Below, piece by piece: positions 11,455 to 21,346 of a stretch of DNA of 64,000 nt (within the stretch, counting starts at the first letter, position 1; every line of letters starts with the position of its first letter). Below the pieces are notes generated by a model that ran no database searches, was not told the origin of the DNA, and worked only from the letters and a program-made list of their open reading frames with translations. Origin of the DNA: CAYRFQ01 sp964423615 (lineage in GTDB: Bacteria; Planctomycetota; Planctomycetia; Gemmatales; Gemmataceae); NCBI GenBank assembly GCA_964423615.1, contig CAYRFQ010000005.1, positions 131,393-195,392 of the forward strand. Reading direction: 5' to 3'. The translations under genes and the position numbers were made by a program.

Positions 11455-12078
11455 CTAATCTTTACCCGTCCCGTTTTGATCCCTGGGGATTTTAAGTTCT
11501 CTTGGTGGACTCTTGACATCTTCTCGCATTTTCTTTTTGGCCCGGGACAAAATCGGTCCAATGCTGTTGAGAGGAATCCCCAACTCCGAACTTATCTCCT
11601 CGTAGGAACGTCCTTCCAAGTAGCATAGGCGAACGACATCGCGATCACGAGGAGGCAACTTGCGGAGGAGTTTTGCGACTTCTTCCAGAGTTTCAAGACC
11701 CCCGGAAGGAGCTGCCGCTGAATCTCCAACCGAGACGGCAGTAGATTCTTGATTCGTTTGGACTTCCTTCGCTGCGGCACGTCGAGCGAGTTCTTTAACG
11801 CAAATACGACGGGCAATGACTGCCAAATACGTTGATAGCGATGCTTTCTTCTGGAATTGGCGGAGGACCGCATAGTCATCGGCAACGATTTGAAGTAGGA
11901 CTTCGGCAGCCAAGTCTTCGACATCCTCCGGGGTGAGGGGTATACTCCGAAGGTGAGATGTATGATGAATGACGTGATAAATCAAACCGAGATACCCATC
12001 GACGAAATCGTTCCATGAGCCTGGTTCTTTATCGAGGCAACGCTGGAGAAGTTCGCGGTCCTGTGGGGTCAGAGGCAC
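11455..12078 (-). CDS. ECF-type RNA polymerase sigma factor
   Basis: 207 residues from a GTG at 12078, preceded by AAGGGA. Region 2 covers about residues 25-95, with 'LTPEDVEDLAAEVLLQIV' and 'STYLAVIARRICVKEL' for -10 recognition. Region 4 covers about 135-190, with 'LPPRDRDVVRLCYLEGRSYEEISSELGI' split over the HTH, binding -35 elements. The two are joined by a polar linker, with no region 1 or 3, as in extracytoplasmic-function sigma factors. No anti-sigma gene lies next to it. The neighbouring MASE1 kinase is convergent, so co-regulation is not implied. The target promoters are unknown. Confidence 0.88.
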   Translation of the reverse strand: MPLTPQDRELLQRCLDKEPGSWNDFVDGYLGLIYHVIHHTSHLRSIPLTPEDVEDLAAEVLLQIVADDYAVLRQFQKKASLSTYLAVIARRICVKELARRAAAKEVQTNQESTAVSVGDSAAAPSGGLETLEEVAKLLRKLPPRDRDVVRLCYLEGRSYEEISSELGIPLNSIGPILSRAKKKMREDVKSPPRELKIPRDQNGTGKD

Positions 12079-12291
12079 GTTCGAGTTCCCTTTTCAAAGT
12101 CGAGCATCGCCGTCCGAAAATTAGTCTACAGAGTTGTTGGTTGCCCAAACCCCGCACACTATGTACCAGAGCGGTTCCCATATAACACATCAAATTATTT
12201 TACGCGTTCTCTTGCGTCTGGCCTAGTCCGTTCTAGCATTTTCGTTTTGCATCGGAGACTGATACGACCGTTTATTCCAAAGAGAGGCCTC

Positions 12292-12882
12292 ATGTCCGAT
12301 TCGACGCCCCACCAGGTAAATCATCTTGCCTTACGCATCCTTACAGTCGATGACGTCCTTACCCCCCAAGAGTGCATCGACTCGATTGCGTTCGGAGAAT
12401 CGCTCGGTTTTCAGCCAGCTGGCGTCAAAAGCAGTGAAGGATCGGCGATGCGGCCTGGCATCCGGAACAACTGGCGTGTCGAGTTTGAGAATGCCGCTTT
12501 CACTCGGACGTTGTGGGATCGGGTCCGTGATCTTCTTGAGGAAATCAAAGGCTATCAACCTTGTGGGCTTTACCAGAGCTTTCGATTTTACCGATACGAT
12601 GCCGGTGAACGATTCAAACGGCACCGAGACGGTCATGTCGAGCAAGATGGTTGCCGCAGCCAGCTATCTTTCCTCATTTAATTAAACGAAGGGTACGAGG
12701 GCGGCGAAACCGTTTTCCACTATCGACGTGAACTCGAACTTGAGCACCTTTCAGAAGAAATTGTGGTCACCCCACGAACCGGCATGGGTTTATTCTTCGC
12801 CCACGACGTATGGCACGAGAGCACGCCGATCATCTCTGGAAGAAAATACGTTCTCCGGACCGATGTCCTCTACACGACCTGA
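12292..12882 (+). pseudogene. 2OG-Fe(II) dioxygenase (prolyl 4-hydroxylase-like) with one in-frame TAA
   Basis: From the ATG at 12292 the frame reads 129 codons, meets TAA at 12679-12681, then continues in the same frame for 66 codons to TGA at 12880-12882. Both halves are needed for one complete dioxygenase. The first contains the iron-binding H-x-D in 'KRHRDGHV'. The second contains the distal His in 'AHDVWHEST' and the 2-oxoglutarate-binding Arg in 'GRKYVLRTDVL'. At the junction the protein reads 'SFLI*LNEGYEGGET', where family members have 'YLN..(F/Y)EGGET', so the TAA replaces an expected Tyr (TAT or TAC). No frameshift is needed. It may be a recent nonsense mutation, a base-calling error, or a readthrough site; as it stands, the product would lack part of its active site. 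Confidence 0.85.
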
Positions 12883-13011
12883 CGTTGGGGATGGTGTGCA
12901 CCGGAAATCTCGTTTCTTCTCCTTCATACTCGCCTTGCGTAAAACGAGGGAAGTTGCCATGATCCCCTTCCTAAGCTAAGACTTGTACCAAGACTCGCAT
13001 GAGGAAAATCC

Positions 13012-13827
13012 ATGCCGCAGAAGTCTTTCACTGTTTCCGGGATCTTCCGCTGGTTAGGGGGGATCGCGATGGCCGTTTCGATCGTGGTGATTCCTTTTCT
13101 CTACCACCGCCATTTATACTCGAGCATCAAACGGTTACGGGTCGTCGAACCAGGAAAATTTTATCGATCGGGAAGAGCGACTGGGCCAGGACTGGAACGG
13201 ACACTGCAAAGGTATAAGATCAAGACCGTTATAAACTTGATGAATGAAGAACAAGAGCCTCAGCTTGCAAAAGGTTTTTTCGATCCGAGGACGATTAGCC
13301 AACGCGAAATTTGTGAACGCAATGACGTCAAGATGGTCTATCTCTTCGTGGACTTGATCTCGAGATATAAAGTTGGCCAGGAACGGCCCAAGGCCATCGC
13401 CGAGTTTTTAAAAATCATGGACGATCCAAAGAATCACCCGGTCCTGCTGCATTGTCGTGCTGGGCTTCATCGAACCGGAATTCTCTCCGCAATCTATCGC
13501 ATGGAGTACAACAAATGGAGTCGTGAGTTGGCCTGGAAAGAACTCCGCGCCCATGGTTTTGGGGAACATAACTGCTATGCCGACAACGACTATATCACCC
13601 AATATATTTGTCAGTATGTGCCACGAAGCCATCCTGATCACAGTCAGGTGGCCCAACGTAAGCCCGACTCGAACGATCCGAAAACAAAAATATCCAGGGC
13701 CAGAGCCAAGTCCAATCCTCCACCAACACTCTCACAAAAAGGTTCCAGGTCGAGACCGGTCCTTGCTGATTGGCGCAACATAGATTGGACTAACTTCTTT
13801 GAGGGTGATCCTCGAAGCGATCGATGA
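13012..13827 (+). CDS. Membrane-anchored dual-specificity/tyrosine phosphatase family protein
   Basis: 271 residues. A hydrophobic segment near residues 12-32 suggests an N-terminal membrane anchor. The domain starts with 'VVEPGKFYRSG', typical of DSP/SIW14-like phosphatases, and contains the catalytic P-loop 'HCRAGLHRTG' (C-x5-R, Cys148). The upstream 'LFVDLIS' may supply the general-acid Asp. The last 60 residues are basic and low in complexity. The family acts on phosphotyrosine or other phosphorylated substrates. No partner kinase is adjacent, so the substrate is unknown. It precedes the LptF/LptG-like permease by about 95 bases on the same strand and could be co-transcribed with it. Confidence 0.87.
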   Translation: MPQKSFTVSGIFRWLGGIAMAVSIVVIPFLYHRHLYSSIKRLRVVEPGKFYRSGRATGPGLERTLQRYKIKTVINLMNEEQEPQLAKGFFDPRTISQREICERNDVKMVYLFVDLISRYKVGQERPKAIAEFLKIMDDPKNHPVLLHCRAGLHRTGILSAIYRMEYNKWSRELAWKELRAHGFGEHNCYADNDYITQYICQYVPRSHPDHSQVAQRKPDSNDPKTKISRARAKSNPPPTLSQKGSRSRPVLADWRNIDWTNFFEGDPRSDR

Positions 13828-13921
13828 TGCAATGGCCGTCTTGCTCCTTGGGCTCTTGTTCCAGGGAGAATTTGTTCTTTAAAAAAGCCCTATTATCCCC
13901 CCGTCGAGAATAGAGCCCAGC

Positions 13922-15025
13922 ATGTTCACCATCATAGACCGACTCCTGATCCTCAGTTACGTCAAGTCCTACTTCATCTGTCTGGTGAGCTTGTTGAGTC
14001 TCTATATTGTCGTCGATCTTTTCAATAATATTGATGACTTTGCCCGAATCGAAGGTGATCTGGTTCTGACACTCCAACACATCGGAGCTTACTACAGTGT
14101 CCGAACGGCTTTCATTTTCGACCTCTTATCCGAGGCCATTGCGCTGCTTGCCGCGATGTTTACGATAGCCTGGCTGCAACGCAATAACGAGCTGCTCCCG
14201 TTACTCTCGGCAGGAGTGTCGGCTCGGCGGGTATTACGCCCGGTACTGCTGTCGGCGTGCATGTTGAGCGTGGTCAACGTGGCCAATCAGGAGTTTGTTA
14301 TCCCCACCATCGGTGGTTTGTTCACGTCCAAGGACGACCCCAACGGGGAGAAACCGATCTTGGCGAACGGTGCTTTCGCTTCGAACGACATCCATATCAG
14401 CGCGCGAATGGCCATCCGGAGAGACAACAAAGTAATCGACGCGAACATTGTGATACCACCGAAGGTGGCGAGTGGTTCGGGATTTCACTTTTTTGCCACC
14501 GAGGCAATCTACGTTCCAGAGGGTAATGGGCGGCATTCTGGTGGCTGGTTGCTCAACAAAACGACTCCAGTAGAACTCCCCCCGAGCGTTCCGCGAACGG
14601 TCTTGGTTCCGATCGACACAGGAAAGTACTTTCTGTATTCCGATGACGTAGACTTCGAGCGCTTGACGCGAAATCGGAAGTGGTACAAGGAGCTATCGAC
14701 GCTACAGATCTATCAACAGTTAGACAGCTTGAATTCGAGTCGATTATCCAACATGGCGGTCTTCTTTCACATGAGGCTGACGCGCCCTATTTTGAGTATC
14801 ATCCTGGTCGTGATGGGCATAGCGGTGATCATGCGTGACCAGAACAGGAACATCTACATCAGTGCGGGATTTTGTATTGTCATTTGTGCGATCTTCTACG
14901 TCGCGTGTGTCGCTTCGAAATATCTGGGCGACCACGAAATCCTTACGCCTGCCCAAGCCGCTTGGCTTCCAGTGTTCATCTTCGGCCCAGTGGCCTTCGT
15001 TTTGCTCGATGCGGTGCATACGTGA
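13922..15025 (+). CDS. LptF/LptG (YjgP/YjgQ) family permease
   Basis: 367 residues. Two transmembrane helices lie near the N-terminus ('LLILSYVKSYFICLVSLLSLYIVVD' region and about 65-90) and three or more at the C-terminus. A roughly 170-residue beta-rich periplasmic segment separates them, which is the LptF/LptG architecture. These proteins form the inner-membrane channel of the LptB2FG exporter that moves lipopolysaccharide toward the outer membrane. 'SAGVSARRVLRPVL' matches the coupling-helix region that contacts LptB. Neither a second paralogue nor lptB is present in the window, so F versus G cannot be decided. Confidence 0.88.
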   Translation: MFTIIDRLLILSYVKSYFICLVSLLSLYIVVDLFNNIDDFARIEGDLVLTLQHIGAYYSVRTAFIFDLLSEAIALLAAMFTIAWLQRNNELLPLLSAGVSARRVLRPVLLSACMLSVVNVANQEFVIPTIGGLFTSKDDPNGEKPILANGAFASNDIHISARMAIRRDNKVIDANIVIPPKVASGSGFHFFATEAIYVPEGNGRHSGGWLLNKTTPVELPPSVPRTVLVPIDTGKYFLYSDDVDFERLTRNRKWYKELSTLQIYQQLDSLNSSRLSNMAVFFHMRLTRPILSIILVVMGIAVIMRDQNRNIYISAGFCIVICAIFYVACVASKYLGDHEILTPAQAAWLPVFIFGPVAFVLLDAVHT

Positions 15026-15157
15026 CACCGGATGGTTTGTGCCTGGTGAGGATAAGAAAAACCAATTTCCGGCCTTCCCCTATTTTTAGTGTTTCTGGTG
15101 TTTCTGCCGTTTAATCACTCACAGGTCTCGATGATTCCATACTTCGTGTTACATGGC

Positions 15158-16012
15158 TCATTCCTCGTCCTGATCCCGAAATGACTCGGGCTTGACCATG
15201 AATTGACTCAAATCAACATGACCCCGAACCTCGCTTTCGACGAGTTTGACGCGTTGTTCCACTTCGCGAAGCTTGGCCCGAATCAGCTCCAGTTTCGCTT
15301 CCGTGTTGTCTGGCTCTGTGGGTCGAGGCACCTCGGGATAGCCAAGCTGCCGTTGTAACGCAGCAAACAGGTACAAAGGATCACGTCCTCGGTTGGCCTT
15401 GGCGATTTTGCCTTCCTTTTCCCCAAACAAAGGCGTCAAACGCGGGATAAAGTCCGGATTGGCCCTCCGTTGCTCCATCACGGCGAATTCCGACCGAAGA
15501 TACACCAGGTCAGCAAAGTCGACGACTCCCATCTGTTGTTGGACAGTTTGTAGATAGGTCCTCCAATCGTCGTTGTAGACGGGGTCGGATTGCATGGCCT
15601 TGAGTCCGTCGTGGTACCCAAGTCGGTTCCGGCTGAGGGTTTCGAATTGGTACACGAACAAGGCCGTCGGGAGTGGCGAATCAGCCCGGTACGTAGCCTC
15701 TCGTTCGAGGACCAATAAAGCCGTTTCGATGCTGAAGCGAAGTTTCTCTTCTTCAGTCTGTCGGATCACGTATGCTTGGAACGGTGTAAAATAATGTTGG
15801 AGCCGCAAGAACCCTGACGAGAGTTCTCCGGTGTGTCGTAATTCTCCTTCGAGGAACTGCACGGCGTGTGGCATGTGCGTCGTGGAGAGCAATTCCTCGT
15901 GAATGTGACTCAACACTTGTTGAGTTGGTTGATTGTCGGCCAGGCGCTCACGGAGGACTCGGAAAAAGTATGCTTGCTCAATGTACTCTTCCCGACCAAG
16001 AATCGAGGACAT
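15158..16012 (-). CDS. Conserved planctomycete hypothetical protein
   Basis: 284 residues, beginning 'MSSILGREEYIEQAYFFR'. I recall close relatives in several planctomycetes but no assigned function. The sequence is predicted to be helical and soluble. It has no signal peptide, membrane span or obvious catalytic motif, and a charged C-terminal coiled-coil segment at about residues 235-265. It is transcribed opposite to both neighbours and forms its own unit. Confidence 0.75.
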   Translation of the reverse strand: MSSILGREEYIEQAYFFRVLRERLADNQPTQQVLSHIHEELLSTTHMPHAVQFLEGELRHTGELSSGFLRLQHYFTPFQAYVIRQTEEEKLRFSIETALLVLEREATYRADSPLPTALFVYQFETLSRNRLGYHDGLKAMQSDPVYNDDWRTYLQTVQQQMGVVDFADLVYLRSEFAVMEQRRANPDFIPRLTPLFGEKEGKIAKANRGRDPLYLFAALQRQLGYPEVPRPTEPDNTEAKLELIRAKLREVEQRVKLVESEVRGHVDLSQFMVKPESFRDQDEE

Positions 16013-16389
16013 AGCGAGTCACCTATTTTGGACGAACGGAATGGAAACCGCAGGTTTGACTTTCGTCGAAACAAAATGGACTTTGGCCCCGTCTATTAAT
16101 TTGTAGCCTCATCATCGAGGAGTACCGAGTAAACCCGGTGTCCATGGAGACTGCACGTTTGTGATTGGCCGAAATCCCTCATACGAAGTCCTTCCTTCCA
16201 CAACCGGAGAACAGGATTTCCAGTTGCCTTCGCTGTTTTCCAACTGGCCTCGCTCCTCTCAATGAGGAACGAACTCGAACGAAGGCAACTCCAAAGCGCG
16301 GCTTAAACAACGAATTACAGTCTCGAACCAAACGCGGTTTAGTAAATCCAGATGTCACAAAGAGTTGGATGTTGTCGAGGAGTCGTTCC
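16013..16389. other. Divergent intergenic region before the VWA gene
   Basis: 377 bases. An open frame in phase with the VWA gene extends back to 16165 but reads as non-protein-like sequence ahead of the signal peptide, so I treat this stretch as leader DNA. A GAGGAG at 16377-16382 marks the true start downstream. Confidence 0.55.
16377..16382 (+). promoter_or_regulatory. Ribosome binding site that decides the VWA start
   Basis: GAGGAG lies seven bases before the ATG at 16390 and favours that start over the in-frame ATG at 16369. Confidence 0.65.
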
Positions 16390-17550
16390 ATGTTCTCTTG
16401 TCTAAGGAGTTGTCTGACCACGACCGTGGTATTGTACATCCTTTTTGGGTTGTCCCCAACTGCTTCACCGCAAGCACCAAGCAAGACCAAAAACCGTGTG
16501 GAAGTCGTCTTCTGCGTGGATACGACGGCGAGCATGAAAGAATTATTGCAAACCGCAAGGAAGAAGATTTGGACGATAAGCAACCAAGTCGTTGCCGGCC
16601 ATCCCACACCCGAACTACGCATTGGGCTGGTCGCATTCCGCGATCGCAGCGACGCCAAGAAGTCTTACGTCACCAAGGTGTATAAACTGACGAACGGACT
16701 CGATAACGCATATCAGTGGCTCGTTCAACTCGATGCTGCCGGCGGCGGTGATCACCCCGAGAGTGTCAATCAGGCGCTCCACGAAGCCATCACGAAAATC
16801 AACTGGACCAAGGGCAAGAACGTCCTTCGCATCATTTTTCTGGTTGGCGATGCACCTCCGCACATGGACTACAAGGACGACGTGAGTTACGCCAAAACGT
16901 GCAAGATGGCCGTTGACCGGGGCATCATCATCAACACAATCCAGTGCGGCATTCATCCGCTCACGGCAAAACATTGGATGGCCATCAGCAAACTTGGCCA
17001 GGGAGGATATATTCGGATCCGGTACGGGGAGGGTGACGCCCAAAACGTCTCGACGCCCTACGACGAACGCCTAGCAACTTTGAACACGAAATTGACCAAC
17101 AGTACGCTCCCCTTTGGCAATCGTCGGATGCGAGTGCAAGCCGAAGCGAAGAAGCAAGCATCTCTTAACTTGACCCAGACCGAAGCCGCTGAACGAATTG
17201 GTTATGCCGGACGTCTGCGAAGGGCAGCCAGTTATGACCTCTTACAGGCGATCAAGGATGGGAAACTCAAGCTCGAGGAACTCCGAAAAAGCGACCTCCC
17301 TGCTGCCTTGCAAAAGCTGAATCGCCAACAGCAAATCGAGTTCCTCGAACACCTCAAGAAAGAAAGACTCAAACTTTTCGAGGCTGCCGACCAATGGGGC
17401 CAAAAGCGTTACAAGCACCTTTTCGAACAGGAAGTAAAGAAACTCAATCGAGGCGATCTGGGAACCTTTGAGCAAGGGGTGCTAAAGATGTTGCGGACCC
17501 AAGCGAAACGGATCAACGTTCGCTATCCCGAATGGAAAGACAAGAAATGA
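16390..17550 (+). CDS. Secreted von Willebrand factor A domain protein
   Basis: 386 residues from the ATG at 16390. An N-terminal hydrophobic stretch ('TTVVLYILFGLSPTASPQA') is a probable Sec signal peptide. The VWA domain begins 'VEVVFCVDTTASM', whose D-x-T-x-S is a MIDAS metal-binding motif. It continues through 'RIGLVAFRDRSD' and 'RIIFLVGDAPPHMDY' to about residue 220. The C-terminal 150 residues are charged and helical, probably coiled coil. VWA domains with MIDAS generally mediate metal-dependent protein binding. No partner such as a MoxR ATPase is adjacent, so the ligand is unknown. Confidence 0.82.
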   Translation: MFSCLRSCLTTTVVLYILFGLSPTASPQAPSKTKNRVEVVFCVDTTASMKELLQTARKKIWTISNQVVAGHPTPELRIGLVAFRDRSDAKKSYVTKVYKLTNGLDNAYQWLVQLDAAGGGDHPESVNQALHEAITKINWTKGKNVLRIIFLVGDAPPHMDYKDDVSYAKTCKMAVDRGIIINTIQCGIHPLTAKHWMAISKLGQGGYIRIRYGEGDAQNVSTPYDERLATLNTKLTNSTLPFGNRRMRVQAEAKKQASLNLTQTEAAERIGYAGRLRRAASYDLLQAIKDGKLKLEELRKSDLPAALQKLNRQQQIEFLEHLKKERLKLFEAADQWGQKRYKHLFEQEVKKLNRGDLGTFEQGVLKMLRTQAKRINVRYPEWKDKK

Positions 17551-17609
17551 CAGACGGCCTTGAGAGTGTGAGCTGGGAACGGAAGTGAGAAATCTTGTTG
17601 ACGGGCCAT

Positions 17610-18290
17610 TCACCCATTTTCGAGCACCCACTGAGTTGCTTTCTGAACGAGTTCGGTCGCGCTGGTCACGTCGAGTTTCGTTTTGATTCGCACACGGTGG
17701 CTCTCAACCGTCTTGGGGCTCAGGTGCAACTGATCTGCGATCTGTAGCGTCGTTCTTCCATGGCCGATGAGTTGGAAAATTTCCAACTCGCGATCAGAAA
17801 GCGAATGAACGGGCGACTCCAGTTGCAAGTCCTTGCCACGGACAGCTTGAGTCAACAAATGGATCGATGCCTCAGCGCTGAGAAAAATCTCTCCCCGCAA
17901 TACCTTGCGAATGGCTTCAATGACTGTGGGCGTATCGCTTTGTTTGTTGACATAGCCCAAAGCTCCAGCTCGCAACGCCCGCATGGCGTAGAGGGATTCG
18001 TCGTACATCGACCAAACCAGAAGGGCGGGAGGTTCGTTGCGGGCGACAAGTTGTTTGACCAACTCAATCCCGTTGCCCGTTTTCAAGGCTACGTCAACGA
18101 TAACCACGTCTGGCCTGGTATTCTGGATCACCTGGAGCGCCTCGACGTCATCAGCAGCATGTCCGCAGACTTCGAGATCATCCTCCATTTCCAAACAAAG
18201 TGCCAAGCCCTCTCTTATGGTTGGATGATCGTCGACAATCACAACCTTTTTACGCACCTTATTAGGACGCATCGTGTTGGTTTTTGCCAT
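17610..18290 (-). CDS. NarL/FixJ-family response regulator
   Basis: 226 residues from the ATG at 18290, which has GGGAG seven bases upstream; an in-frame upstream start at 18323 is less likely. The receiver domain has the acidic pair in 'VVIVDDH' and the phosphoacceptor Asp66 in 'VVIVDVALK'. A LuxR-type HTH follows ('LSDRELEIFQLIGHG', 'LHLSPKTVESHRVRIK'). It should act as a phosphorylation-dependent DNA-binding transcription factor. Its start overlaps the 3' end of the histidine kinase gene by 29 bases, indicating translational coupling and identifying the pair as a two-component system. The target genes are unknown. Confidence 0.93.
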   Translation of the reverse strand: MAKTNTMRPNKVRKKVVIVDDHPTIREGLALCLEMEDDLEVCGHAADDVEALQVIQNTRPDVVIVDVALKTGNGIELVKQLVARNEPPALLVWSMYDESLYAMRALRAGALGYVNKQSDTPTVIEAIRKVLRGEIFLSAEASIHLLTQAVRGKDLQLESPVHSLSDRELEIFQLIGHGRTTLQIADQLHLSPKTVESHRVRIKTKLDVTSATELVQKATQWVLENG

Positions 18291-21105
18291 AATTCGCTCC
18301 CGTATGCAGTAAGCACGTAACAATGGTGCCTCCGCGTTCGAATGGTCTCACTGTCAGGTGACCGCCGATCAAGCTAGCGCGATAAGACATGATCTTTAGG
18401 CCCATTCCCCTCACCAAGGTTACTCCATCAGGGTCAATCCCGACCCCATTGTCGCGGATCGTCAACGTAACTCTTCCGTGCCTCTCTTCGAGTGTGATCC
18501 AAATGTCCGAGGCTTGTCCGTGCTTGACTGCGTTGGTGATAGCTTCCTGAGCGATGTGGTAAAGCTGGGTCGCCAGCTCGGCGTTATCGATTCGCACAGG
18601 TTTTTCGCAGACCACTTGACAGGATACAGAGCCAGTTTCGTTGAACCGCGTGGCAAGAACTTGTAAGGCGACCATGAGCCCTTCTCGGTCGACCGCGACA
18701 GGAATCAGACCTCGGGACAAAGCCCCCACTTTGCTACGGGCTCGTTGAACGTCGTCGATGAGGTTCGATGCCAACTGCGCGTTCTGGGAAGACTCTGCTT
18801 TCAACGACTTCAGTAAAGCGCTGAGCTTCAAGCTGATGCCCGTCAACTCCTGTCCCAGGTCATCGTGAAGCTCTTGACCGATGCGGCGTTGCTCTTCGGC
18901 GACGATCTGGAGGAGCTGGTTTTCCAATTCTTTGCGTTTCGTGATGTCACGGATCATTCCAATGAACAGCCCCAAATGAGGCACATGACTGATAGCCAAT
19001 TCGATTGGAAAGACCGACCCATCCCTTCGTCGGGCAACTAGTTCCCTCCCGTACCCGATGATTCTCGCTTGTCCTGTTTGCAGGTATCGTTCGAGATAAC
19101 TATCGTGCTCGTCGCAAAAAGGGGCAGGCATCAGAATGCGAACATTTTGGCCAACGAGTTGTCCCGCGGTATACCCAAACATTTTCATTATCGCAGGATT
19201 GACGTCATCGATGATACCACAATGGTCAATGATGACAATTGCATCGGCTGCGGTCTTGAGGATCGACCGCAGCCGTTCCTCGCTCTCTCGCAAACGCTGC
19301 TCGGCCCGAACCCGTTCGGTGATATCAGTATGCGAGACCACGGCACCGCCTTCGCCGGAACGCAAGGCGCTCGCCTGAAGGAGAAACCAACGCTGCTGCG
19401 CAGGAGAGTGACACGGGTATTCGAGCGAAAGGTGGTGCGTCTTACCACTTAGGATAGCCTGGATCCCTCTCGCCACTTCGGGAGCTCGCTCGGCGTAGGG
19501 CCCTTTGGATTTCAGGCAGACTTCGAGGTAGTTTGTGCCAACGCCCAAACGCGCCAAGTCCCCTTGATTATTTCGGGCAAATTCTTCCCAGGCAGGGTTC
19601 ACAGCGACTATCTGACCCGTCCGATCAAGCACAGCGATGTGGGCCGATAAGGATGCGAGAATGGACTTGGTTTGGGCTTCGCTATCCATCAACGATTGCT
19701 CGATTCGTTTACGTTCGGTGATGTCCACTCCGATACCAAGGACGAACCAATCGGCCGTTCCGTCGTCTTGGTTTAACGTGATACACCGCCACTCGATGAG
19801 CCTTTCTTCGCCGGATTTGTTGATCCATGGCGCCTCATGAGGTTCTTCGAATTCAGGAGAGGAGTAGTTGGCAAAACGTTCTTCGACAATGCAACGCCAC
19901 TCTGGAGGAAGGAATTGGTTGATTGTAGTTTGTCTAATCACCTCTTCTCGGCTGTACCCCGTGAGCCTTTCGCACGCTCGGTTGAAAAGGACTATACGCC
20001 CTACCCGATCCGTCACGACGACTAACGATGGTGCCGTTTCAACGACGAGAGCAAGACGATGGTGGGCTTTGCGTAGTTCGGCTTGGGACCGTTTTCGATC
20101 GGTGATGTCCCGATGGATGGAGACGAAGTTTGTTCGCTTGCCTTCGTTATTGAACAAGGGTGTGATGAACAGTTCACAGCTGTAAGGAGTGCCGTCTTTG
20201 CGATAATTCGTCAGCTCGACATTGCAGGCATGGTTGGCAAACAACCTCGTGCGAATGTGGACCAGGGTTTTACGATCTGTTCCTGTTCCCTGCAGCATCC
20301 GCGGCGACTGGCCTATCAGTTCCTCCCCAGAGTACCCGGTAATGCGGCACATCGCTTCATTCACGAAAATGATCGTGGGGCCGGGCCAATCGAGATCGTC
20401 CGTCGTAATCAACACTCCTTCACCAAGACTGGCCACGGCTTTGCCAAGAAGGTTCTTTTCAGCGGTTCGCGCGCTTAGCAGCTTTCGCAGTTCTTCGTTC
20501 CGTTGGTGCAAAGCCGATTCGGCGTCACGTTCGGACGGCACATCGATGAGTACGCTTCGGCATTGAGAAACTTGACCTGATGCGTCCACTACGGGTACGC
20601 TCTCGAAACGTACAGCAATCGTCATGCCCTCGTGGCCAGAGAATCGGAGTTTGCAAGACTTCTTGGTAACCGGGTTGTGCGGTACTTCGCAGTTTTCGGC
20701 CCCGAACACCTCTTGAAAATGTCGGAGCAAGATTTCTCGATCATCAACGTGCACAAAACGAGACAGCTCGGCTCCGACCAACTCTTCGCACGTAACGCCC
20801 AGCAGCCTGGAAAGGGTGAGGTTCGCTTGTTGGATACACCCGCTCGAATCCAGGGTAACGTAACCGACGGGAGCCGATTCGTATAATTCCGAGTAGTGAT
20901 CGCGAGTTTCGGACGCTTCCTGGTGAGTCCTTCGCAGCTCTTCGTTTTGGAGTTCGAGTTCGATTTGACGAAGTTGGAGTTCCCGGAACAACTTGCCAAG
21001 TTCCTCGGCCGACATCCTGGAAACGTCGGCCGAGGAACGATTCTGCAAGAGGGCTTCGGCACGCTCTCGAAATTCATTCGGCGCAAGAGGTTTTTCTTGA
21101 GACAC
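18262..21105 (-). CDS. Soluble multi-PAS sensor histidine kinase, NarX/HisKA_3 type
   Basis: 947 residues with no transmembrane helix, so probably cytoplasmic. An N-terminal coiled coil (about 45-75, 'LQLRQIELELQNEELRR') is followed by five PAS regions. Their cores begin 'LYESAPVGYVTLD', 'SLGEGVLITTDD', 'VVETAPSLVVVTD', 'ILASLSAHIAVLD' and 'ILKTAADAIVIID'. The HisKA_3 motif 'RRIGQELHDDLGQELTG' holds the phosphoacceptor His747. The ATPase domain has 'QEAITNAVKHG' and 'DNGVGIDP'. This kinase class pairs with NarL-type regulators, and one overlaps its 3' end here. The signal is unknown; no haem- or flavin-ligand signature could be confirmed by eye. Confidence 0.94.
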   Translation of the reverse strand: MSQEKPLAPNEFRERAEALLQNRSSADVSRMSAEELGKLFRELQLRQIELELQNEELRRTHQEASETRDHYSELYESAPVGYVTLDSSGCIQQANLTLSRLLGVTCEELVGAELSRFVHVDDREILLRHFQEVFGAENCEVPHNPVTKKSCKLRFSGHEGMTIAVRFESVPVVDASGQVSQCRSVLIDVPSERDAESALHQRNEELRKLLSARTAEKNLLGKAVASLGEGVLITTDDLDWPGPTIIFVNEAMCRITGYSGEELIGQSPRMLQGTGTDRKTLVHIRTRLFANHACNVELTNYRKDGTPYSCELFITPLFNNEGKRTNFVSIHRDITDRKRSQAELRKAHHRLALVVETAPSLVVVTDRVGRIVLFNRACERLTGYSREEVIRQTTINQFLPPEWRCIVEERFANYSSPEFEEPHEAPWINKSGEERLIEWRCITLNQDDGTADWFVLGIGVDITERKRIEQSLMDSEAQTKSILASLSAHIAVLDRTGQIVAVNPAWEEFARNNQGDLARLGVGTNYLEVCLKSKGPYAERAPEVARGIQAILSGKTHHLSLEYPCHSPAQQRWFLLQASALRSGEGGAVVSHTDITERVRAEQRLRESEERLRSILKTAADAIVIIDHCGIIDDVNPAIMKMFGYTAGQLVGQNVRILMPAPFCDEHDSYLERYLQTGQARIIGYGRELVARRRDGSVFPIELAISHVPHLGLFIGMIRDITKRKELENQLLQIVAEEQRRIGQELHDDLGQELTGISLKLSALLKSLKAESSQNAQLASNLIDDVQRARSKVGALSRGLIPVAVDREGLMVALQVLATRFNETGSVSCQVVCEKPVRIDNAELATQLYHIAQEAITNAVKHGQASDIWITLEERHGRVTLTIRDNGVGIDPDGVTLVRGMGLKIMSYRASLIGGHLTVRPFERGGTIVTCLLHTGANYGKNQHDAS
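18297..18301 (-). promoter_or_regulatory. Ribosome binding site inside the kinase gene, for the response regulator
   Basis: GGGAG on the minus strand lies six bases before the ATG at 18290, within the last codons of the kinase gene. It decides the regulator start. Confidence 0.65.
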
Positions 21106-21346
21106 GTGTACTTTCTTGGTGATTAGGGCGAGCAGCAGACTGGATTAAGATATATTGTCTGCCAGTCATGGCTTCCGCAACAAGCAAAATCCAGTCGATG
21201 CGAGTCGAGATTTTGGTTTTTTCTGTAGGACAGAACTGCCATCTGTTCTATACCCACAAAGAGAAATGGATTATTGAGAACTGCGCGGATAATGTAGCGG
21301 GCACACTAGGAACGGGTAATTTCTAGTTGTCCGGTTTTTGTGTTTG

